Assembly (NCBI GenBank): GCA_016235585.1
Contig: JACRJY010000136.1
Coordinates: forward strand, 1 to 64,000
Origin: Verrucomicrobiota bacterium
GTDB taxonomy: Bacteria; Verrucomicrobiota; Verrucomicrobiia; Limisphaerales; JACRJY01
Length of the DNA stretch: 64,000 bases
Reading direction: 5' to 3'
In this document: positions 21,242 to 28,700 of the stretch, in pieces
Numbering within the stretch: position 1 is the first letter of the stretch
Layout: the number at the start of each line of letters is the position of its first letter
Notes under the pieces: model-generated
What the model saw: only the letters and a program-made list of their open reading frames with translations
What the model was told of the DNA's origin: nothing
The model's database searches: none
Program-made: the position numbers and the translations under genes

Positions 21242-22240
21242 TTAAACAACAATGCATCCGTGCTTTTCTGCAATTGTGATCGTAGCGCGAGAGCCCGAAC
21301 GAAATTCGAGAAAGTCCTTCTCGATTCCATCGCTGAAAATCACGCCGTGCTCCGGCATTTGTGAAACTATAACCAGCGGTTCGCGTTGTGTAATGCGGCC
21401 AAATACAATCGAAGCCGAAGTTGTTTTGCTTGGAAACGGTTCGCGAACGGTGAAGCAAAGATAGTTGGCATCCCACGGAAATTCGCTTCGCGGAGCCAGA
21501 TTTACTCGCTGCTTTAAGCGCGGCGGTTTGCCACTCGGCAGCAGTTCTTGTTGAACTTGTCTAGCGGCGTTTGTGCCGACGTTTTGGACGATGCCGGACG
21601 CTCCAGCCAACAGGCTTTTCAGCCAGCCAGTCGAGCCGATGCCAGTTGAGACAATGATTCCGCTTGACGAATGATTTTCTGAACGACCACCGATGCTGAT
21701 GTTGTAGCGTGCTGAAACATGAGTCTGCGGCCCGATGAAAATGTCATTGACGGCATACAACACTTCGCCGGTGTTCAATTCTGCCTTTGCCATCGTGACG
21801 GATTTTTTTGCGCGCACGCCGCGAAATACCTCGCGGATAATTTTGTCGAGGTCGTGAACTTGAAACGGCAGAAGCTGCCCGTCCCAGCGCGCCGGGTCGG
21901 GATTCACACCGATGACGGGCTGTCCGTCCAAGTATTTCACGGTGTTTGCCACCAAGCCATCTTGCCCAAGCACTACAATGATGTCTTTCGGGCCAAAGGA
22001 GAAATTTGGAAGAAAGGAACGGTCAATCGTTTGAACTCGACTGAGTGCGGCTAGAGTTTGCTGCGCCAGTTGAACCGAGTTTCCGTATTCAGTCTCTTCA
22101 CGGTCGTAGTCCGAAAAATCCTGACCGAGGTGGCTGATGTAAAACTTAGCCTGCGACCGTGTGCTGAACCGCCGTTTCAATTCGGCGAGCCGTGTCGGAC
22201 GGGTGACGAGAATGATTTTGTTTTCGGTGAGACGTTGCAT
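21242..22240 (-). CDS. Divergent NAD-kinase-like protein
   Basis: The fold is recognisable from VLGQDGLVANTVKYLDGQPVIGVN, which aligns with the GGDGT loop and following strand of NAD/diacylglycerol kinases, and from IIVSTGIGSTGWLKSLLAG, which aligns with the second substrate loop (STPTGSTAYN). The GGDG motif is degenerate (LGQDG) and about 120 N-terminal residues are unlike housekeeping NadK. Catalytic activity is therefore uncertain. A GAGGGAG Shine-Dalgarno (about 22247-22253) supports the start. It begins 24 bases after the SPFH stop, so the two form an operon. Base composition is lower in G+C than the flanks. Confidence 0.7.
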   Translation of the reverse strand: MQRLTENKIILVTRPTRLAELKRRFSTRSQAKFYISHLGQDFSDYDREETEYGNSVQLAQQTLAALSRVQTIDRSFLPNFSFGPKDIIVVLGQDGLVANTVKYLDGQPVIGVNPDPARWDGQLLPFQVHDLDKIIREVFRGVRAKKSVTMAKAELNTGEVLYAVNDIFIGPQTHVSARYNISIGGRSENHSSSGIIVSTGIGSTGWLKSLLAGASGIVQNVGTNAARQVQQELLPSGKPPRLKQRVNLAPRSEFPWDANYLCFTVREPFPSKTTSASIVFGRITQREPLVIVSQMPEHGVIFSDGIEKDFLEFRSGSRATITIAEKHGCIVV

Positions 22241-22264
22241 CCGAAACTCCCTCGCTGTAGCGGA

Positions 22265-23278
22265 TTATTTCTTCTGCAACAACTCGCGCAACAGATCCGG
22301 CGAAATATTAAGTTGCCCGATCTTGTCGGCCTTGGCAGCGATTTCCTGAAATGCTACGGCAATCAACTGTTCGGGCTTCATGCCCACGCTCGCCAGGGCT
22401 TGCACCACCCGCGCATCAACCGAACTCAACGACTGCATGGTCGTCGAAATGCCATAAGCGCGGGCGTCAGCTTCGATCTTGGCGTTTTGCGCGGCAAGAG
22501 CGACGTGTTCTTTACGTTTCGTTTCCAACAAAACTTTTGCCACCATCTCCGCCTGTTGCAGTTGATGCTGCTTCTCTTGAACAGAGCGCTCGGCTTCCAT
22601 TTGCGCTTCGCGAATCTGGCGCTTCTTGTTCTCGACGGCGATTTCAGTGTTCAATTCGTTTTCCTTGATGGCGCGTTCCTGCTCGACAGCCGCGTTGCGA
22701 CGCGCATGGATCGCCTGATCTGCCTCCTTGAGCAATTCCTCGCGCGTTTCTGCTTCTAGCGCGCGACTGGTCTCCGGCGTTGGCTTGATGGCAAGAATGC
22801 TCAAACCTAAAATCTCCAACCCAAGCTGTGCAATCTCGCCCGACCCGGCGAGCGCAGCGCGGACTTTTTGCACGATGGCATCCGAAGCGCGGATAGTTTC
22901 GCGTAGTTTGAGTGATTGCAGTTGCGCTCTTGCCAGCACGTTCACGACGTTGATGACCCGTTGCGGTAATTTTTGCGGATCTTCCGAAGCATAACCCTGC
23001 CCACGCGCATCAAGAGAAAAATTCATCAGTGATGCAAGTTTTTTGGGGTCGGCTACGCGATAAGTCACCTGACCCTGAACCGTCACGGACTGAAAATCTG
23101 CCGTGCTTTCCTCAAAAATAAACGGCGCGTCAGTGCTGGCAATCGGCACAGCTACGAGCGATGTCGTCGGCGCGTAGTAAAAAAACGAAAGCCCAGCACC
23201 TTCACGGGCGACGCTGCCGCGCCGATATTGTAAAAGGTAAATGGTTGGCAGTGCTTTGATGAATTTGATTCCGAGCAT
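22265..23278 (-). CDS. SPFH/band-7 (stomatin-like) protein
   Basis: The SPFH domain (about 10-180) is evident from ESTADFQSVTVQGQVTYRVADPKKLA, LDARGQGYASEDPQKLPQRVINVVNVL and ILGLSILAIKPTPETSRALEAE. A long charged coiled coil follows (about 185-275, EQERAIKENELNTEIAVENK), typical of oligomerising membrane-ring proteins. There is a short hydrophobic N-terminal segment rather than a clear membrane helix. The start MLGIKFIKAL at 23278 is chosen for its AAAGGA site 6 bases upstream; the frame extends 17 codons more. Its partner is the NAD-kinase-like gene. SPFH proteins organise membrane microdomains or scaffold proteases. Confidence 0.85.
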   Translation of the reverse strand: MLGIKFIKALPTIYLLQYRRGSVAREGAGLSFFYYAPTTSLVAVPIASTDAPFIFEESTADFQSVTVQGQVTYRVADPKKLASLMNFSLDARGQGYASEDPQKLPQRVINVVNVLARAQLQSLKLRETIRASDAIVQKVRAALAGSGEIAQLGLEILGLSILAIKPTPETSRALEAETREELLKEADQAIHARRNAAVEQERAIKENELNTEIAVENKKRQIREAQMEAERSVQEKQHQLQQAEMVAKVLLETKRKEHVALAAQNAKIEADARAYGISTTMQSLSSVDARVVQALASVGMKPEQLIAVAFQEIAAKADKIGQLNISPDLLRELLQKK

Positions 23279-23599
23279 GGCGATTCCTTTATATTTTTTG
23301 CCGCTATATTTTTCAAGAGAATGAAGCAATCTGTCCGACTGGGCAATGATGATTTCAAGATTGATTCCTCACACCGGCCCCTCCGTATTCGAGGAGGAGA
23401 GGAAGAAGATTTTGTAGTTCTTTGCGATCTGTGTGGCGGTAGTTCAGAAGTCGGGATTCAAAATAGTTCCCCGTGTCTCCGTGGTTCAATCCGTGTTTCC
23501 TCCGTGGCTGCCTTGGATGACCGGCATTGCGGCGTGAATTGTGTTTGCTCCCGTTTGCCGTTACTGTCCGGGCCGGTTCGGGCATTTGAAGACCGGCTT
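23279..23599. other. Intergenic space between the divergent SPFH and GT2 genes
   Basis: These 321 bases hold no supportable gene. They contain repeated phrases such as CCGTGTCTCCGTGGTTCAAT and CCGTGTTTCCTCCGTGGC (23465-23515), a kind of low-complexity dispersed repeat also seen near 24354-24420 and 60100-60165. Promoters for both genes should lie here, but none is clear enough to call. Confidence 0.5.
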
Positions 23600-24325
23600 G
23601 TGAAAATCTCCATCGTCATCCCCGCGTTCAACGAGGAAAAGCTCCTCGCGGAGACGCTGCGCGCCGTCGAGTCCGCGGCGGCGGCGTTCACGGCGGCGGG
23701 CTGGGCGCGGGAAATCATCGTGTGCGACAACAACTCGACTGACCGCACGGCGGAACTGGCGCGCGCGGCGGGCGCGACGGTGGTGTTCGAGCCGGTGAAC
23801 CAGATCGCCCGCGCCCGCAACACCGGCGCGGCGGCGGCCACCGGCGACTGGCTGCTGTTCGTGGACGCGGACTCGCGCCCCAGCCGCGAGCTGTGCGCCG
23901 ACGTGGTGGCGGAGATTCAGCGCGGCAGATGCCTCGCGGGCGGCAGCACCGTGCAGCTCGACGAACGGCACTTCGCCGCCGACTTTGTCGTGGGCTTCTG
24001 GAACTGCGTGAGCCGGGCGCAACGGCTGCTCGCGGGCTCGTTCATCTTCTGCGAGGCGGCGGCGTTCCGCGAACTCGGCGGCTTCAGCGCGGAGCTGTTT
24101 GCCGGCGAGGAACTGGACTTGAGCCAGCGGTTGAAAGCCCTGGCGAAGTCGCGCGGGCGCGAAGTGGTGATTTTGCACCGGCACCCGCTGCTCACCTCGG
24201 CGCGCAAGGTGCGGCTCTACTCGAAGCGCGAACATCTGCGGCTGATGGCGCGGGCGGTCTTCTCGCGCGGCGCGGCGCTCAAGAAGCGCGACGAGTGCGC
24301 CATCTGGTATGACGGGCGGAGGTGA
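23600..24325 (+). CDS. Glycosyltransferase family 2
   Basis: The GTG at 23600 (VKISIVIPAFNEEKLL) starts exactly at the conserved GT-A nucleotide-binding strand. The 93 codons open upstream are repeat-derived and unlike the family. The DxD metal site is in LLFVDADSRPS, and acceptor-side motifs are GGFSAELFAGEELDLSQRLK. The enzyme transfers a sugar from a nucleotide donor, probably for polysaccharide or glycolipid synthesis. There are no membrane helices, which suggests a soluble or peripheral enzyme of about 241 residues. The donor and acceptor are unknown. Confidence 0.87.
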   Translation: MKISIVIPAFNEEKLLAETLRAVESAAAAFTAAGWAREIIVCDNNSTDRTAELARAAGATVVFEPVNQIARARNTGAAAATGDWLLFVDADSRPSRELCADVVAEIQRGRCLAGGSTVQLDERHFAADFVVGFWNCVSRAQRLLAGSFIFCEAAAFRELGGFSAELFAGEELDLSQRLKALAKSRGREVVILHRHPLLTSARKVRLYSKREHLRLMARAVFSRGAALKKRDECAIWYDGRR

Positions 24326-24353
24326 GGCGCTTCATTCAACTTCAATCGAGTTC

Positions 24354-24420
24354 AACCACGGAAGACACGGACTACACCGAAAAGAATTATCCTTCCGTGT
24401 GCTCCGTGTCTTCTGTGGTT
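24354..24420. terminator. Long inverted repeat between convergent genes
   Basis: AACCACGGAAGACACGGA (24354-24371) is mirrored by TCCGTGTCTTCTGTGGTT (24403-24420) with one mismatch, around about 30 bases. It sits between the convergent GT2 and alcohol dehydrogenase genes and could end both transcripts. Its sequence is of the dispersed CCGTGTCTTC repeat type. Confidence 0.6.
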
Positions 24421-24437
24421 CCGACTCGTTTCTGGAT

Positions 24438-25466
24438 TCAATCAACTGACACCACCGCCTTGATCACGCCGGTCGCCGGCTGGGTCCAGCTCGGAAAGAC
24501 GCCGATCATGTCCTCGAACGCGGCCTGGTGCGTGATCCACGGGCGAGTGTCAATCTGGCCGTCCTCGATGAGCCGGATGATGCGGGTGAAGTCGCCGGGC
24601 AGGGCGTTGCGGCTGGCGCGGATGTCCAGTTCGCGCCGGTGCAGCGCGGGGGCCTGGAGGAAGCTGATTTCCGACTGCGTGATGCCGACGTAGATGAGCC
24701 GGCCCTTGAAGGCGCAGTAGCTCAACGCCTGGCCCATGGATTTGTTGCTGCCGGTGGCGTCCACCACCACGTCGGCGAGCTGGCCGTTGGTCAGCTCGGC
24801 GAGGCGTTTCAGTTCTTCGCCGTCGCCCTTGGTGAGGATGGTGTCGGGCACGCCCATGGTGTCGCGCACGAAGGCGAGGCGTTGCTCGTTCATGTCCATG
24901 ACGATGGTCTTCGCGCCGGAGAGCTTGGCAAACTCGACGACGGAGAGGCCAATCGGTCCCGCGCCGATGACGAGGACGGCCTCGCCGGGCTTCGGCTCGC
25001 CGCGATTCACCGCGTGGCAGCCGATGGCGAGCGTCTCGACGAGCGCGAGTTGGTCGAAGGAGAGTTTCTTGGACGGGTGCATTTTCCGCGCGGGCAGAAG
25101 GATGCGCTCGGTCATGCCGCCGTCGCACATGACGCCGAGGGTTTTGTTGGTCTCGCAGCAGTTGGTGTGGCCGCGCCGGCAGGAGTAGCAGTGGCCGCAG
25201 TTGATGTAAGGCTCGACGGAGCAGCGGTCGCCGGGGGCGACGTTCGTGACGCCCGCGCCGACGGCGAGCACCTCGACGCCCAGCTCGTGGCCGGGGATGC
25301 GCGGGTAGCTGAAGAAGGGCATCTTGCCGAGATAGCCGGAGATGTCCGTGCCGCAGATGCCGATGCGATGGACGCGGAGGAGGACTTCGCCGGCGGCGGG
25401 CGCGGCGGGTTCGGCGATGTCAATGCGTCGCCAGGCTTGGGGCTTTTCGAGTTGGAGGGCTTTCAT
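24438..25466 (-). CDS. Zinc-binding medium-chain alcohol dehydrogenase
   Basis: This is a cytoplasmic NAD(P)-dependent dehydrogenase. The catalytic zinc region is GICGTDISGYLGK and GHELGVEV. The structural zinc Cys cluster is CGHCYSCRRGHTNCCE. The Rossmann loop is VLVIGAGPIGLSVVEFAK, with MDMNEQRL after it, which favours NAD. At 342 residues it resembles sorbitol/threonine/galactitol-type sugar dehydrogenases. It lies just downstream of the 25.5-55 kb catabolic cluster on the same strand, so it may oxidise a released sugar. That link is inference. Confidence 0.9.
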   Translation of the reverse strand: MKALQLEKPQAWRRIDIAEPAAPAAGEVLLRVHRIGICGTDISGYLGKMPFFSYPRIPGHELGVEVLAVGAGVTNVAPGDRCSVEPYINCGHCYSCRRGHTNCCETNKTLGVMCDGGMTERILLPARKMHPSKKLSFDQLALVETLAIGCHAVNRGEPKPGEAVLVIGAGPIGLSVVEFAKLSGAKTIVMDMNEQRLAFVRDTMGVPDTILTKGDGEELKRLAELTNGQLADVVVDATGSNKSMGQALSYCAFKGRLIYVGITQSEISFLQAPALHRRELDIRASRNALPGDFTRIIRLIEDGQIDTRPWITHQAAFEDMIGVFPSWTQPATGVIKAVVSVD

Positions 25467-25509
25467 TGTGATTGCTGACTTGCCCGCGAGAAAAATACAA
25501 AGCAGATGC

Positions 25510-25779
25510 TCACAGTGAAAACTCCGCCGACACCTTGGCCTTGAGCCGGCGCTCGTCGAAATCAGGCTGTTGCACGAGGCGCGGCAGCAGCGCTTCGCTC
25601 AAGCGGTGCATCTCGTCCGCCGTGGCGGTGGACGGCGGGCGCACTTGGCCTGACCAGTCGGGGAATTCGAGTTCGAGCGCGCTGGCCCCGGCGGCGGGAC
25701 GCGGCGTGCCCGGTTCATTCGGCGCAGGCGCGGGCGAGTTTTTCATTTCCACTTTCGATGGTCTCTGCTTGTGTCTCAC
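25510..25779 (-). CDS. Small hypothetical protein, translationally coupled to the ThuA fusion gene
   Basis: The 89-residue product has a Pro/Ala-rich first half and an amphipathic second half (ADEMHRLSEALLPRLVQQPDFDERRLKAKVSAEFSL). It has no signal peptide or recognised domain. Its ATG overlaps the stop of the upstream 5.3-kb gene in an ATGA, which is the main reason to call it. An internal ATG (MKNSPAPAP) is an alternative start. Unlike most neighbours it would stay in the cytoplasm. Function unknown. Confidence 0.5.
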   Translation of the reverse strand: MRHKQRPSKVEMKNSPAPAPNEPGTPRPAAGASALELEFPDWSGQVRPPSTATADEMHRLSEALLPRLVQQPDFDERRLKAKVSAEFSL

Positions 25780-28700
25780 TCAAACTTCCCGTGCTTGTGT
25801 TCGCCGCCTGTCGCCGCCGGCACGGCGGCTTCGGGATGCTTCGCGAGATAGGCGTCCACGTCCTTCGTCACGACGAGCTGGCCCCACATCATCTGCCAGT
25901 GGCCGGGGAAGGTGCAGACGTATTCGTAGTCGCCCTCCTTGTTCGGGGCGGTGAGCTTGAGGCTGGTCTTTTCACCCGCCTCAATCAGCTTGGTTCCGTC
26001 GAGAACCTCCGGGGTCTTCGGCGTGAAGGCGCGGCCCTTGGAATCGAGCGTTTCCGGGCTCATCACATTGGCGAGGTTGCCGACCTTCTCCCGCGAACCA
26101 GGCGTCACGACCACGAGATTGTGCGGCATGAAGTCGGTGTTCTCGATGATGATTTCAAACGGCTTGCCCGCCTCGACGACGATGCGCGGCGTGTCGTAGC
26201 GCATCTGCTCGCGCACGGTGCGGACGACGAAGACGGCGACGCGCAGCTTCTTCAATTCCTTTCGCAGCGCATCCGCCTTGTCCGCCGGGAGCGCGCCAGC
26301 CAGGTCGCTCGCGGTCTGGACGGTCTCGATGTAGTCCTCGGAAGTGCGCGCGCTGGCGGGCACGGTCTTGGCCCACGCGACAAGCGCGGTGGCGGCGACG
26401 CCCGCCTGCTCCTTCGGCCACGCGGCGCGCGGCAGCACGCGAATGCCCTGCGCGGCGGCGGCGACCAGTTCCCTCTTTTGAATCATCACCGTGAGCGCGG
26501 CGAACGTTTCGGCCTGATTCTTCGGAATGCTCACCGCGGCGCGAATTGCGGCGCGGCGCACGGCGGCATCGCTGCTTCCGTCGAGCAGCGGCTTCACCCT
26601 GTCGTAGGCCTTTACGCGCAAATCCTGGTCGAGCATCAGCGGCAGGCTGGCGATGAAATCCGCGAGCGCGCCGGAGGAACTTGCCCGGCTCCACACGGAA
26701 TCAATCGAGCCTTCCGCCACCGTGAGCGCGGCCCACGCGGGCTGGCGGAGATCCGGCGAAGCGCTGCTGGTGAGTTTCGCCACACGACCGGCCTCGGCCT
26801 TCAATTCCGGCGTGGCCTGCACCGGGAGCAACCGCGCGAGGCTCGCGGCGGCGGGTTTGTTGCCGGCGGCGGCAATCGCATCCAGCAGCACGGCGGCGCG
26901 CGTTGACTTGCGGCTCTCGGCCAGCGTGCCGAGCGCCTCGGTGCGCGTCACATCCGGCACGCCGGGGCGCGCGAGCAGCGCGAACTGCACGCCTTCGGTG
27001 CGCGGCAGCTTCAGCAGTTCGGCGTTGCCTAGGCTGCTGACGAGGTATTCCAGCCCGGCGGGATTGTTCGCCGCCAGCGGCTGGCCCTCGGCGAGAGCTT
27101 TGCGCCACAGCGGTTCCAACTGCTTCGTCGTCTCCTTGAGCGTGTAGTCAATGTAGTAATCCGTGGGGAACTTCAGCGCCGCCACCGCGACATCCGTGGC
27201 GGCCGCATCGCGGAAAAAGCTCGCGGCGCGAATGGCTTCGAGTCGCACGCGCGGATGCTCGTCGGCAGCCTGCGTCTTGAGCAGGGCCAGCGAGTTTTTC
27301 ACGCGGTCGCGCCAGTAGCAGAGCACGCGCGTGGCGGCGGCACGGGCGCGGTAATCGGGCGAACGAAGCTGCTGCTTGAGCAGCGCCTCGTCCACGACGT
27401 TGTGCCACTGGTGAACCCACAGCGCCTCGGCGAGGTGGTGCTGGTAATCCTTGTCGCCCTTGTCGAGCGACGCGGCCCACTTCTTCGTCGCGGCGATGAC
27501 CTTCGCGGAGTCGTGCTTGCCGAGTTCGATTTTGGCGCGCGTGCGGACGTCGTTCTCCGGCTCCTTCAATGCGGCGAGAAGTTTCTCGATGGACTCGCCG
27601 TGGATTTTCACCGGCTTGAGCAGCGGGCGGCCCTCGTAGGTCATCCGGTAGATGCGCCCGTGGCCGTGGTCGCGGTTCGGGTCGCGGATGTGATGCTGCA
27701 TGTGGCCGATGAGCTGCTGCGCCCAGTCGAGGAAGTAAATGCTGCCGTCCGGCGCACAGCTGATGGACGACGGGCGGAAGTTCTGATCCTCGGATTTCAC
27801 GAGGTCTTCGGTCGTCTCGCCTTTCAGGCCCGAACCCTCCTCGGAGACATCCACGCGGAAAATTCCCCGGAAGCCGATGACATTCAAGTTGAGGAAATCG
27901 CCCTGCCAGTCGTCGGGGAAATGCCGGCTCGACACGATGCCAGTGCCGGGGCACGGGCGCGACGGACGCTTCCAGAATTCCTGCATCTTTGCGTGCTTCG
28001 CCGGGAAATCAATGAAGCCGCTGAACGCCGGGCCGAAGTAGTTCGCGTTGCCGGTGGCGTCGGTGATGATGTCGTTGCCCCAGTAGTCGAAGACGCGCCC
28101 ATGCGGGTTCGCGAAGCCATAGGCGACATAGCGCTCGTATTTGTGCGTGACCGGCTCGTAGCGGAAAATCGCGCCGTCGATGTTCCGCACCACGCCCGCC
28201 GCCGTCTCCGTCTGCGCGCGGTGGAAGACGCCGTCGCTCAAATACGTCGCGCCGCCGGGGTCGAGGCAGAGGGCGTTCGCCGTGTGATGCGAGTCGGCGG
28301 AGTCGAGGCCGCCGAGCACGCGCTCGACGGAGTCGGGTTTGTCATCGCCGTTCGTGTCGCGCACCCAGAGGAGATCGGGCGCCTGCACGAGCAGCACGCC
28401 GTCCTTGTAGAACTGGAATCCCGTCGGGCAGTTCAAATTGTCCATGAAGGTGACGCACTTGTCGGCCACGCCGTCGCCGTTGGTGTCCTCAAAAATCAAA
28501 AGCGAATCGCCCTTCTTGTCCCACGGCGTGCGTTCGGGATACGTCGGCCACACCGCGACCCACAGGCGGCCCTTCGTGTCCCACGCCATCTGCACGGGGT
28601 TGATGAGTTCGGGGAATTTCTTCTCGTCGGCGAAAAGCGTGACCTTCGTTCCCTTGGCGATGGTCATCTTGGCGATGGCCTCGCGTCCGTCGAGATACGG

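Noticed and set aside
23288-23316. Promoter for the SPFH gene: TTGAAA, 17 bases, TATAAA on the minus strand
   Set aside because: The match is good, but the -10 box overlaps the AAAGGA ribosome site and lies 9 bases from the ATG. Either the promoter or the start would have to be wrong. In an A+T-rich stretch the match may be chance.
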